From a virus, in the IMG/VR virus record IMGVR_UViG_3300049846_001705, positions 1 through 40,174 of that record: a stretch of 40,174 bases of DNA. The stretch is one strand, 5' to 3'. Of the stretch, positions 28,588 to 37,111 are shown piece after piece (the first letter of the stretch is position 1; each line of letters begins with the position of its first letter). Under the pieces are notes generated by a model. The model was not told where the DNA came from. It ran no database searches and saw only the letters and a list, made by a program, of their open reading frames with translations. A program made the position numbers and the translations under genes.

Positions 28588-29235
28588 CTATTTAACCTGC
28601 ATATGTTCCAATTTAAGTATTGAATCAATCAAGTCGGATTGCGCTTGGGATGTAGTGTGCTCTTTGGGTTCACATTTTTCCCAAATTGTTCCAGCGTGTT
28701 CATTGTTTAACTTTCTATCCAGATTTAAACTATCAATAAAATAATGTTGCAATTCGTGCCGATATATTTCCGCTATATCATAATTCTCGACAAGAAATAT
28801 TGTATCTGATGAATTTAAATAAAACCCCAAAATTATATAAATCTCCCCAAACATGACATGAATAATGGCATTTGTTTTATATGTCAAAACAAACTGAACA
28901 TCAGGTGCATCCCATGGTATGACAAAACATCTGGGTGGGTTTAATGACATTGATAATTCTTTATCATACTCTTCTTTTAGAACTGGAGATGCACATTTAA
29001 ATGCCCTTGTATATTCTTCATTTTCATCAAAATATGCACCACAGGCTCTTAATTGACTCCATGTGGTATTTGGGATTTCATTAGCAACACGATTCGGATA
29101 CCAAAATTCTTGGGTTTTTATGCCGGGGGCATTATCATATTTTATACTAAAGATGCACAAGAAAAACAAAACACAACAAAACAAACCAAGAATAAAAGTT
29201 ATCAACACCGAAACAAATCTTAAAAATTTTGTCAT
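28588..29235 (-). CDS. Membrane-anchored HExxH protein (putative metallopeptidase)
   Basis: 215 residues. The N-terminus (FLRFVSVLITFILGLFCCVL-FFLCIF) is a signal anchor. In the C-terminal third, IYRHELQHYFIDSLNL has H-E-L-Q-H, the zinc-binding and catalytic motif of gluzincin/metzincin peptidases, followed by NNEHAGTIWEKCEP, whose Glu or His could be a third ligand. Cysteines at LRACGAYF, FKCASP, RCFVIPW and EKCEP suit an extracytoplasmic domain. The remainder is unlike known families to me, so substrate and activity are open. It is placed between replication genes. Confidence 0.55.
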   Translation of the reverse strand: MTKFLRFVSVLITFILGLFCCVLFFLCIFSIKYDNAPGIKTQEFWYPNRVANEIPNTTWSQLRACGAYFDENEEYTRAFKCASPVLKEEYDKELSMSLNPPRCFVIPWDAPDVQFVLTYKTNAIIHVMFGEIYIILGFYLNSSDTIFLVENYDIAEIYRHELQHYFIDSLNLDRKLNNEHAGTIWEKCEPKEHTTSQAQSDLIDSILKLEHMQVK

Positions 29236-29238
29236 ATA

Positions 29239-29670
29239 TTATCCAAATATATCAGGAAATACGGATTGGATTTCCTTTTTTGTTAGCCCTAAATTTAATT
29301 TTTTATCTTTCACTTCAATCAAAATATTAGCATCATTACTATTTAAGCGTCCTAGAATTCGCAAAAACATCGATTCTTTTTTTATCTGATTATGTGGTGC
29401 ATTTTTAAGAAAATGTACATAATGCCTATAGGAATTTGTTAAATTGGCGGGAGCCTCTTCATTAGGCCATTGAATGATCGCCCCCTCTGGTATTCCCGGA
29501 GGCAATTCGTGTTCAACCCTACTATCAAATTGTAGTCTTAATAAGGTCCTCAATGCTAAACTATCGCCCATTTTTAATATTGATTTTTTCTCTTTTTTAT
29601 CAGAAGTTTCCCTTACGGTATTGATAACATAACCAACATCTTTTACATTGCGTCTTTTATTAGAATTCAT
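29239..29670 (-). CDS. Conserved T4-like protein of unknown function (DUF6433-like)
   Basis: 143 residues. SLALRTLLRLQFDSRVEHEL-PPGIPEGAI and WPNEEAPANLTNSYRHYVHF followed by KKESMFLRILGRL are conserved in T4-like phages, where I recall the family as DUF6433. It overlaps the RNase H stop by 11 bases, as expected for a co-translated replication or recombination accessory protein. No catalytic motif is apparent. Confidence 0.65.
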   Translation of the reverse strand: MNSNKRRNVKDVGYVINTVRETSDKKEKKSILKMGDSLALRTLLRLQFDSRVEHELPPGIPEGAIIQWPNEEAPANLTNSYRHYVHFLKNAPHNQIKKESMFLRILGRLNSNDANILIEVKDKKLNLGLTKKEIQSVFPDIFG

Positions 29671-30508
29671 TAATATTCTCCATAAGTAAGGTTAACCTAT
29701 TTTCTATAAAATAAGGAAATAATTTAGATCTATCGGGAAAATTATAATCGTTATATTTTTCTAATATTTTAAATTTAAGTTCTGAAGGAATTTTTGATAA
29801 ATCAATAAGTTGTTCATTTCTTCTATAATTTCTTAACATAATATCATCACAAAATTCTTCGGGTTCCATTTTCAGCCATACTTGAATTTTACTTTCAAAT
29901 AACCCCTTTTGGCGCTTACCTGAAACAAATACATCATCAGTAGATAGGAAATTTGGTATACCATCACCTCGATCACCCTGTAATATATGGCGCTTCAGCA
30001 TTTCTTCCGGATTAGAATGGACCAATAATTTCTTCATAAAAGGAGAATATTGACTAACTCTATCGTATCTTTGTAATTGAAGGAAATCTTTATCAGCAGA
30101 TATAATCATAACCGGCTCACCCCTTTGGGATGCATACACACTTAAAGTTGCAATAATATCATCAGCCTCGGCGCTTTCAACTTTAATCACTTTATATTGA
30201 AATGTATCAAGCAATTCATCTCTAATTTTATTGAGTAAATTGAATATGACATTCCAATCATATTCAGAATCTTCTCTCCACTTTTTACGATGTGCTTTAT
30301 AATAAGGAAAAACAGATTTGCGCCAATAATTTTTATCATCGGCTGCCAGTATTACCTCACCATACTCAGAAAACTTACGTTTGAAATAAAGTATATTTGA
30401 TAATATAATGTGTCTCACCAAGTTTTCATTAATTTCAGAATTTTTATCACCCTTTAATTGTACCATTAAAGCCGATATTATTGTTTGATTGAAGTCAATT
30501 ATCAACAT
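29660..30508 (-). CDS. rnh: RNase H / 5'-3' exonuclease (T4 rnh type)
   Basis: 282 residues. Acidic FEN-1-type residues appear in order: IIDFNQ, AADDKNYWRKSVFPYYKAHR, VESAEADDIIATL, MIISADKDFLQLQRY and ILQGDRGDGIPNFLSTDD. This matches T4 RNase H (305 aa), which removes RNA primers from lagging-strand fragments. It overlaps the upstream small membrane gene by 14 bases. Confidence 0.9.
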   Translation of the reverse strand: MLIIDFNQTIISALMVQLKGDKNSEINENLVRHIILSNILYFKRKFSEYGEVILAADDKNYWRKSVFPYYKAHRKKWREDSEYDWNVIFNLLNKIRDELLDTFQYKVIKVESAEADDIIATLSVYASQRGEPVMIISADKDFLQLQRYDRVSQYSPFMKKLLVHSNPEEMLKRHILQGDRGDGIPNFLSTDDVFVSGKRQKGLFESKIQVWLKMEPEEFCDDIMLRNYRRNEQLIDLSKIPSELKFKILEKYNDYNFPDRSKLFPYFIENRLTLLMENINEF

Positions 30509-30785
30509 TTGATTCTTCTTTTGTTAGAAGATCAATATCTAAAGTTTCTCTCCATTTATCAAATGTATTTCTTGATGATCTTATCGAATATTTCTCAATT
30601 TCATCATTCCAATCTTCAGCACCTAAACACTCCCATAAACAGAATTTCCAAGCATCTTTCCATATTCTTCTCAATTTACTTTCCAATAAATTAGAATAAT
30701 ATTCCTTTAAGGAATGAAAAGATACATAAAATCCCAATAAGGCCCCAAATAATACACCAACTATGAAAAATAAAACTTCATACAT
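30495..30785 (-). CDS. Small N-terminally anchored membrane protein, 96 aa
   Basis: MYEVLFFIVGVLFGALLGFY is one membrane segment, followed by a soluble charged domain with many Trp residues (RRIWKDAWKFCLWECLGAED-W). Coupled to RNase H. Function unknown. Confidence 0.6.
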   Translation of the reverse strand: MYEVLFFIVGVLFGALLGFYVSFHSLKEYYSNLLESKLRRIWKDAWKFCLWECLGAEDWNDEIEKYSIRSSRNTFDKWRETLDIDLLTKEESNVDN

Positions 30786-30818
30786 ATTAATCTTAATTTA
30801 TTTACATATGTATATATA

Positions 30819-32090
30819 TCATGTAGAAATTTTTATGTCAAATTTTTTTATGAAAAACAGGTATAAATCTTTTAGTGCATTTAATGATGGGTGTGGATCT
30901 TTTTCCGATAAAGCATCCAAGCATTTATTATATTCCTCTTCTATTTTCCAATGGGTGTGTGTTTTATCCCATTTACTCAATATAAAATTAGATGAATTAT
31001 AACGATAATTTACATATTCATGTAATATATCCAAATTTGTTCCTATTTGCATTAGATGTCGCAAAAATAATTTAACACAATAATCTGAACAATTAATCAT
31101 TGCATTTCTGTTATCATTATAAATTGCACTATATAATAATTGAATATCGTTTAATGGTAGCATATAAATGTGCTGTTCTATATCACAAACCGGAGTCTGA
31201 AAATAAGTTTCAATATTATAAAATGGTTCATCATTCTCCATAATAAAATTAAAGCATTCTTTAATTTTTTCAATATTAACTTCTAATGTATTATCTTTAT
31301 AGAATTCACCAAACCCCTTTTTTACTAATTTAACTGCATTTCTACCTAATTCTTTATAAGAATTCATATTCAAAAATAGAGAATATGATTTATCTTCAGA
31401 TATCATTAGATATGGAGTGGAAACTATTTCACCATTTACAAATTCATATCTATATACAGCATTTCCTACTTTTATAGAATTATCATATGTTTTACTATTA
31501 ACATTAACACCATTATCATCCAAAAATTTTAATAATCTAATAGTATGATCGACATCATCTACTGAATTGTGAAACCTATCGCCTAGTTCCAAATTAAAAT
31601 TTACAATTAAATCTGACAATTTTAATGAAATAGGACTTTTTATAGAATTTCTGATTTTTTCATTAAAGATTAGTAGTTTTTTAGTAAGAAATATTGTATC
31701 CGCATATTTGAGGTTTTTCCTAAAATAAGGAAATAGGCCATTACGAATAAATGATGTACGCAAAAACTCAAGGTCAAATCTAGCAATATTATGACCAACC
31801 AATGTAACTGGTTCATTTGAATCTTCAACTATATTAGATATGTATCTATGAATTTTATTAACAGCCGCTTGCTCCGAATCATATAAACCCATTCTATGTT
31901 TTGATATGTCAATATTTGTACTCATAATTGCAGAAACGGATGGTAATTGATGTGGTGATAACTCGATATTGCCATCCAATCTAGATAGGTGTGGTTGATT
32001 ATAATCTGATAAGTGTACAAAACTATAATTTAAAATTTGGCCACATGTTAATAAATCTGTTGTCTCCAGATCAAATACGATAATATTCAT
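30819..32090 (-). CDS. DnaQ-superfamily 3'-5' exonuclease
   Basis: 423 residues. The DEDDh motifs are visible: VFDLETTDL (D7, E9), LVGHNIARFDLEFLR (third acidic) and FHNSVDDVDHTIRLLKF (His and final Asp). The exonuclease domain covers about residues 1-190; the remaining 230 residues resemble the C-terminal half of exonuclease I in being helical but are not clearly assignable. Likely a DNA 3'-5' exonuclease in replication or recombination, or a nuclease that degrades host DNA. GAGAATTAA precedes the start. Confidence 0.8.
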   Translation of the reverse strand: MNIIVFDLETTDLLTCGQILNYSFVHLSDYNQPHLSRLDGNIELSPHQLPSVSAIMSTNIDISKHRMGLYDSEQAAVNKIHRYISNIVEDSNEPVTLVGHNIARFDLEFLRTSFIRNGLFPYFRKNLKYADTIFLTKKLLIFNEKIRNSIKSPISLKLSDLIVNFNLELGDRFHNSVDDVDHTIRLLKFLDDNGVNVNSKTYDNSIKVGNAVYRYEFVNGEIVSTPYLMISEDKSYSLFLNMNSYKELGRNAVKLVKKGFGEFYKDNTLEVNIEKIKECFNFIMENDEPFYNIETYFQTPVCDIEQHIYMLPLNDIQLLYSAIYNDNRNAMINCSDYCVKLFLRHLMQIGTNLDILHEYVNYRYNSSNFILSKWDKTHTHWKIEEEYNKCLDALSEKDPHPSLNALKDLYLFFIKKFDIKIST

Positions 32091-32098
32091 TTAATTCT

Positions 32099-32395
32099 CT
32101 ATGATATTGGTGTTGTGGGGGTTAATCCATAATATGTTAAAAGAAAATCAGCTATAGCCTGTTTTACTTGCAAATCACTTTCTATAGCAGCCTTAACTTT
32201 ACCATTGAATTGTGCATTTGCTGTACCAACTGCATCACCAACTGCATCGGATATGCTACCATTAATTGATGTTTGAAAGGCATCCGTATCTAAAATTTTA
32301 TTAGTTAATGTATCCAAATAATCTAACTCTGATACTTCTTTATAAACATTTTGAATGCCTTTAGATTTTACTTTATAAATTGGCTCATTTTTCAT
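32099..32395 (-). CDS. Hypothetical protein, 98 aa
   Basis: MKNEPIYKVKSKGIQNVYKE opens the frame; the middle is Ala/Gly/Asp-rich (SISDAVGDAVGTANAQFNGK) and the end QAIADFLLTYYGLTPTTPIS. Lies directly behind the RuvC-like gene (AAAGGGAAAG site). Could be a small virion or scaffold protein; nothing identifies it. Confidence 0.6.
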   Translation of the reverse strand: MKNEPIYKVKSKGIQNVYKEVSELDYLDTLTNKILDTDAFQTSINGSISDAVGDAVGTANAQFNGKVKAAIESDLQVKQAIADFLLTYYGLTPTTPIS

Positions 32396-32965
32396 TTACT
32401 TTCCCTTTAGGTCATAAAATGCATATTTACATATAAAATACGAATCAACAATATCAGAACATGGGCTTTTATTTTCATTTTTAATGCTCAAAGTATCACA
32501 CAAATTTAAAGATGTGTCAACACAAAACGCCCTATACATATCATCTTTTTTCGAATTTCCTTTTCCTGTGGCAAATTTTTTAATTGAAGATGGATCTATA
32601 ATCCCAAAATCATAACCCATATCATATAATTTCCATTTTAATATTCCACCATTTTCCCCAATACTAAAAACTTGACCTTTAGAAGAATATGAATAGCCCT
32701 CAATATAAATTAAATTAACTTTGTTGTGATTAATGTGCATTAAAAAGAATTCCGAAAGATTACAAAACCTTTCTATATTATTTTCCCAAGGTTCATATAA
32801 TTTTCCTACAAATTTATCCGATGGAAATAAAGATTTCTTTTCACTAGTATAATAGTAAAATTTACAATTATCAAAAGACCACTCATTGCCAGTATGAATG
32901 GTCATTGCTGGGCAAGTCATTGAATAATCAATCCCGGCAATAACTAGTTTTTTATCTTGTTTCAC
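32396..32965 (-). CDS. RuvC-like Holliday junction resolvase
   Basis: 189 residues. The RNase H-fold acidic residues appear in the RuvC order: GIDYSMTCPA (first Asp), LIYIEGYSYSSKG (Glu), KGNSKKDDM (basic helix) and CSDIVDSYFICKYA (paired Asp). Phages without T4 endonuclease VII often use such a resolvase to resolve branched DNA before packaging. E. coli RuvC is 173 residues. Confidence 0.75.
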   Translation of the reverse strand: MKQDKKLVIAGIDYSMTCPAMTIHTGNEWSFDNCKFYYYTSEKKSLFPSDKFVGKLYEPWENNIERFCNLSEFFLMHINHNKVNLIYIEGYSYSSKGQVFSIGENGGILKWKLYDMGYDFGIIDPSSIKKFATGKGNSKKDDMYRAFCVDTSLNLCDTLSIKNENKSPCSDIVDSYFICKYAFYDLKGK

Positions 32966-32966
32966 T

Positions 32967-33200
32967 TTAATCCCAATTATCGGGTAAATTTTTATCTTCT
33001 GCTATTGGGATCTCCAATATATCTTCTAAAGAAAGCCCATATTCATTTGCCAATCGCATGTCGCAGTTGATTAGAACCAATTCCCTTTCTATATCATTCA
33101 TTTTAGACCAATTGCGTATTTCTTCGGCTGTACGATAACAACCAACACAAGTTGAATTTTCTATTTTACATTTACTAATACATGGTGATATTGTTTTCAT
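32967..33200 (-). CDS. DUF1289 protein (Cys-rich)
   Basis: 77 residues. PCISKCKIENSTCVGCYRTA-EEIRNWSKM is the DUF1289 signature, with Cys residues (C-x3-C-x6-C-x2-C) likely to bind an Fe-S cluster or zinc. Coupled by ATGA to the ribonucleotide reductase upstream, so it may support that enzyme, for instance by supplying electrons; this is inference. Confidence 0.75.
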   Translation of the reverse strand: MKTISPCISKCKIENSTCVGCYRTAEEIRNWSKMNDIERELVLINCDMRLANEYGLSLEDILEIPIAEDKNLPDNWD

Positions 33201-35110
33201 ATAATTTCACACTGCCCACCAGTACATGCCAATTCTTGTGTCGAGGTTGTCGTGTCTGTTTTTTCATATTCAGATAACTTGGACCAATCCACATTAACTG
33301 GCATCAAAGCCAACAAACTTTCATATTCTTCTTTGCTACATTCTTGAAATGGTGCCTGTTTATATACATGATCACTATGGGGCAAAAACGATATACCACA
33401 AATTTGATCAAAATTATCATATACCCAAGATGCAACAGATATCCACTCACTCTCCTTAACGCTTATGGTTACGGATGGGTTATGTTCACACCAATGCATA
33501 TAATAAATTTGCCATAACTTCAAATGAGATATGGCATCAACCGCATCCTTTGTTATACAATCGTCTGGGGCTTTGATTGGAAATGAAAATACCGTAGAAT
33601 GTTCTGGCTTTGTTACATCAGGTTCGAATGGGAATCCCAAATCTTTCATCATACTACATAGTGGATCTTTATTATCAGCTCTAACAGTTCTTATATAATA
33701 TTGGGAATGCCTTGGGTGAATACCAGATGCACTATTAACCAATGCACTAACAGTGCCGGACGGCTTTACGCAAGTTATGCCAACTGATGCTGGTATGTTT
33801 AGTTTTTTGGCCCATTCAGCATTTACTGCAACAGCATAATCACGCATTTCTTCCAAGAAATCCCGCAAATCGTGACCAGGAGTAGACATATAAACATTAT
33901 CTAATATACCAGTGAATGATACACCTAATAATCTTTCTTCTTCACAATTTAATTTCCACTTCTTTGAAATATATTTGAAGTCTGTTAATGATGATTGTAT
34001 TGTACCCAGTATCGTAGCTAATCTAACCTTTTTCTTAATACTTTCTTTGGTATCATCGACCCTAAGGATGACTTCCGACAAGTTGCAGAATTGGGAATTC
34101 CTCAACAAAATTTCGCCACACGGGTTTACACCAAAATCATGTTCTGAATCTCTTCGACCCAATCTGTTCATTTGTTTTTGAGCAGCATTACGATTAAATA
34201 TTCCTCTTTCACCAGATCTAGAATCGTATAATGATTTCCATTCGTCTAAAAATACACTAACATCAGGCTTTTCTGTGTATGCGCTCGAATTATTCGCCAA
34301 AGCCCTTTGACCGTTTTCTATCCACCATTGTCCATTCTTTGCATGGCGCATTCTATCATCAGACAAATTACTTAGTGATATTAAAGCACTCCTTCGGACG
34401 CCACCTACTACCACAATTTCTGCTATCTTACAAACAATATCATGACATTCAATTGATTGTAATTTTCTACCTTTTGCCTGATTGAAAGTACGGATGATAA
34501 ATTTAAACAATTCAACTAGTGGTTCGGGTCCGGAAGCCCTACCACCAAAAGTTTTAAGAGGTGCTCCGGCGGGTCTAACTTTTGAAACATCCCATTTTGG
34601 GATTTGACCGGTATATAACATTGCTATTAATTCTTTAAGTGATTTCGCCCAACCAATTTTAGAATCATCAACCACGATTATTGTATCAGTGGGAAATAAT
34701 TCATCAGGTACTTCTGGTAATTTTGCAACATATTGCCGTTCAACACTAAACCCAACACCCGTACCACACATAAGAACATACAAAATTTCATCAAAGGCTC
34801 TGGGAGAGTCAATTCTACGAAAAGAGCAATTATATCCTGCCACATTACACCTCTCCAAGGCCGGCCCAGCGGTCATTAATGCCCGCATAGATGGCATTAC
34901 TTCTAATGATAATACGGCATTTTCTAATTCTTCCCTTTCATTAGGAGTTAATTGATATTTTTGGTTGTTATTGAGGGATTTTTCAAAGAAATCAAAATAC
35001 CTAGAAACCGTTTCATTCCAAGTTTCCCTACGATTTTCATTAGGCAACCATCTAGCGTATCTTGATATAAAAATGTAATGTTGGTAATCGGAGGGTAAAG
35101 TTGCGGTCAC
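33197..35110 (-). CDS. nrdJ: B12-dependent (class II) ribonucleotide reductase
   Basis: 637 residues from a GTG with AGGAG seven bases before it; TTG 35134 is in frame but has no site. Active-site motif NPCGEILLRNSQFC corresponds to Asn406-Cys408-Glu410 and Cys419 of the Lactobacillus enzyme, ERCNVAGYNC supplies the N-terminal redox Cys, and KGRKLQSIECHDIVCKIAEI-VVVGGVRRSALIS and CVKPSGTVSAL are conserved. The C-terminal ELACTGGQCEII carries the reducing cysteine pair. It makes deoxyribonucleotides using adenosylcobalamin, without oxygen or a second subunit, so the host must supply B12. Confidence 0.9.
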   Translation of the reverse strand: MTATLPSDYQHYIFISRYARWLPNENRRETWNETVSRYFDFFEKSLNNNQKYQLTPNEREELENAVLSLEVMPSMRALMTAGPALERCNVAGYNCSFRRIDSPRAFDEILYVLMCGTGVGFSVERQYVAKLPEVPDELFPTDTIIVVDDSKIGWAKSLKELIAMLYTGQIPKWDVSKVRPAGAPLKTFGGRASGPEPLVELFKFIIRTFNQAKGRKLQSIECHDIVCKIAEIVVVGGVRRSALISLSNLSDDRMRHAKNGQWWIENGQRALANNSSAYTEKPDVSVFLDEWKSLYDSRSGERGIFNRNAAQKQMNRLGRRDSEHDFGVNPCGEILLRNSQFCNLSEVILRVDDTKESIKKKVRLATILGTIQSSLTDFKYISKKWKLNCEEERLLGVSFTGILDNVYMSTPGHDLRDFLEEMRDYAVAVNAEWAKKLNIPASVGITCVKPSGTVSALVNSASGIHPRHSQYYIRTVRADNKDPLCSMMKDLGFPFEPDVTKPEHSTVFSFPIKAPDDCITKDAVDAISHLKLWQIYYMHWCEHNPSVTISVKESEWISVASWVYDNFDQICGISFLPHSDHVYKQAPFQECSKEEYESLLALMPVNVDWSKLSEYEKTDTTTSTQELACTGGQCEII

Positions 35111-35172
35111 AAGGCATCTCCTAATTAGGTTCAATTAATACTTTCTAATTTGTTTTATTTAGCAATTTAATT

Positions 35173-35268
35173 TCATGAACCATCTTCATCAGATAACATA
35201 TCCAATGCCATCCATATAGTCACAATAAGAGCAAAGATTGCTAATGGGGCAAACTGTGAATCATCCAT
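35173..35268 (-). CDS. Single-span membrane peptide, 31 aa
   Basis: MDDSQFAPLAIFALIVTIWM then ALDMLSDEDGS: one hydrophobic helix between two acidic ends. Lies between ThyX-side genes and nrdJ, six bases after the upstream stop. Too short to assign. Confidence 0.4.
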   Translation of the reverse strand: MDDSQFAPLAIFALIVTIWMALDMLSDEDGS

Positions 35269-35271
35269 AAG

Positions 35272-35448
35272 TTAATCATCCTTTACTATTAAACATTTGG
35301 TGTAAACCTCATATTCACCACTTCTTGCAAAATCCATATCTATTTGTTTTTCATATTCCATACAAACTTCTAATGAGGACATCTTTAGTTCTTTAATGGC
35401 AGGTTGACCACCATGATAATTAATAAACATAATCAACAGTATTACCAT
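35272..35448 (-). CDS. Small protein, 58 aa
   Basis: MVILLIMFINYHGGQPAIKE, then EVCMEYEKQIDMDFARSGEY-E and KCLIVKDD. GAGGTG is placed before the ATG, immediately after the ThyX stop. The N-terminus is hydrophobic. Function unknown. Confidence 0.5.
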   Translation of the reverse strand: MVILLIMFINYHGGQPAIKELKMSSLEVCMEYEKQIDMDFARSGEYEVYTKCLIVKDD

Positions 35449-35454
35449 ATCACC

Positions 35455-36411
35455 TCAAGCATTTATAAGTTTATTCATTTTATCGATAAATTCTTTTCTT
35501 TCTCTTTTATTAGAAAATAAATTCAAAGCAATCTCTTCAATATTAGAATTTCCGCCCAACAACATTTGAAGGCCTTGAATATCTTTCCCGTTCAACTTAA
35601 TTGAATTAAGTGTATATTCTTTAAATGCCTCAACACTTATTGGCACAACATCGGAAATTAATTTCAATATGGCTTCAGCATAAACTCTAATTTCATATTG
35701 TGCATGATCATCGAGTCTCAATTTTAGAAAATGAAAAAGATTATGAAGATCCACCGTAGCATACATTTCGGTATACTGTGCTAGTGGCAGATTAATTCTT
35801 GCCAGTTCCCTTCTCATCCCACAGTCCAACATTTGTTCATATGTCGTTCGAATTGCTTCCTGCTCCCTTTCAAATAATTCACGCCAATCTTTGGCGTATT
35901 TACTATCACCCTCTGACATTAAATCAAAAGTATGCTCACCAAATACATCACCACCAGGATATACAACCCCCTCATCGGTTCCACCCTGTTTATTGTGTGG
36001 ATTTTGTTTTGTAACTTTATCCAATTCGGGTACATAATAAGCATCTTCCATCTGAGAATATCTACCACTGATCTGATTAAACGACCATGTGCGATGTCTT
36101 ACCCATTGATTGGAAACAAAAATCGGTAAACGTACCCTGAAGGTAAATGTTACCATTTCAAATGGACTAGTATGTGAATTCCTCATCAAATAACGGATCA
36201 AGTTTTCATCATCACTAATGCTTTTTGTTCCGGCGGCATAGGACACCCTTGCAGATTGCGCAACACGAGAATCATTGCCCATATGATCTATTAGTTGGAC
36301 ATATCCACTATCCAGAACTCTAACAATTTTCATTTCAGGTGTATCATAAAAGCCCATTGCCTGACTAAGTTGAACCATTTCATCTAATGGTGCTTTTTTA
36401 TTTGTTTTCAT
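35455..36411 (-). CDS. thyX: Flavin-dependent thymidylate synthase
   Basis: 318 residues. The ThyX signature RHRxxSxNxxSxRY is intact as RHRTWSFNQISGRYS; NDSRVAQSARVSY, HTSPFEMVTFTFRVRLPIFV, and ELARINLPLAQYTEMYATVD-LHNLFHFLKLRL complete the fold. ThyX makes dTMP from dUMP with FAD and methylenetetrahydrofolate. About 100 residues longer than many homologues because of an N-terminal extension, a loop (about 140-185) and a C-terminal tail. With nrdJ it forms a nucleotide-synthesis pair. Confidence 0.95.
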   Translation of the reverse strand: MKTNKKAPLDEMVQLSQAMGFYDTPEMKIVRVLDSGYVQLIDHMGNDSRVAQSARVSYAAGTKSISDDENLIRYLMRNSHTSPFEMVTFTFRVRLPIFVSNQWVRHRTWSFNQISGRYSQMEDAYYVPELDKVTKQNPHNKQGGTDEGVVYPGGDVFGEHTFDLMSEGDSKYAKDWRELFEREQEAIRTTYEQMLDCGMRRELARINLPLAQYTEMYATVDLHNLFHFLKLRLDDHAQYEIRVYAEAILKLISDVVPISVEAFKEYTLNSIKLNGKDIQGLQMLLGGNSNIEEIALNLFSNKRERKEFIDKMNKLINA

Positions 36412-36622
36412 TTATTTTGTTTCCATCAATAAATTTTGTCAGTTCCTCTTGCAATTTCTGATACTCAAGATAATCATCCACAGGCATAGAAACCACGCTA
36501 GGGCTTCCATCATCATTATAAAAAAGTATTGTAAAATTTGTCATCAAATATTCAATCTGATCTTCAGTCAGTAACTCTACTTCTTTATTATCAATCTTAA
36601 TAGTCGGCCTCTTAGCATTCAT
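36398..36622 (-). CDS. Hypothetical protein, 74 aa
   Basis: MNAKRPTIKIDNKEVELLTE at the start; acidic middle and the end KFIDGNKINENK. AAAGGA precedes the start at 36622 by seven bases. It overlaps the ThyX start by 14 bases. Function unknown. Confidence 0.6.
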   Translation of the reverse strand: MNAKRPTIKIDNKEVELLTEDQIEYLMTNFTILFYNDDGSPSVVSMPVDDYLEYQKLQEELTKFIDGNKINENK

Positions 36623-36624
36623 AT

Positions 36625-37110
36625 TTAATCCTTTACATACCAATAAGGTTTTTCTCTTTTAGTCCACACGGCAAACTTACTTTTTTCATTTATATAATAT
36701 TGTCGATACGCAATAACTGGATTTTCATTTTTATATTGTTCTGGCATTGCTTGGGCAATTGGTGTTAACCCAATTTGTGGTATACCTTTAGGATGAGTAT
36801 TTAATATTTTACGGAATTTTGTATCACACAAATGAATTTTACCATATCTAAATGTGTATTCATCACACAAACAAACAAATAACTCATATAACCATTGATA
36901 GTTATTCGCTGAAGCCCTACACCACTTAGAACATGGGTGATTTACATGTGTCGATTTATATAACAAATCGGCGTGAAATGGTTCTGGATCTAATAAACGA
37001 TGGGCGGTTGATAATAATTGCGCCGATTCTAAAACCATTTTGACTACATGGCGATCAACATGCCAACGGGCCGATTCTTCAGGATAAGTTGAAAGGTGGA
37101 ATATGTTCAT
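36625..37110 (-). CDS. Conserved phage protein of unknown function, 161 aa
   Basis: MNIFHLSTYPEESARWHVDR-HVVKMVLESAQLLSTAHRL, KSTHVNHPCSKWCRASANNY-QWL and YTFRYGKIHL form a pattern I recognise from many T4-like phages (VDKHVVKM, ESAQLLSTAH, HPC..W.R.S..NY.WL). His, Cys and Trp are unusually conserved, suggesting a metal site or nucleic-acid contact, but no activity is known to me. It lies one base from the primase gene. Confidence 0.65.
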   Translation of the reverse strand: MNIFHLSTYPEESARWHVDRHVVKMVLESAQLLSTAHRLLDPEPFHADLLYKSTHVNHPCSKWCRASANNYQWLYELFVCLCDEYTFRYGKIHLCDTKFRKILNTHPKGIPQIGLTPIAQAMPEQYKNENPVIAYRQYYINEKSKFAVWTKREKPYWYVKD

Positions 37111-37111
37111 A

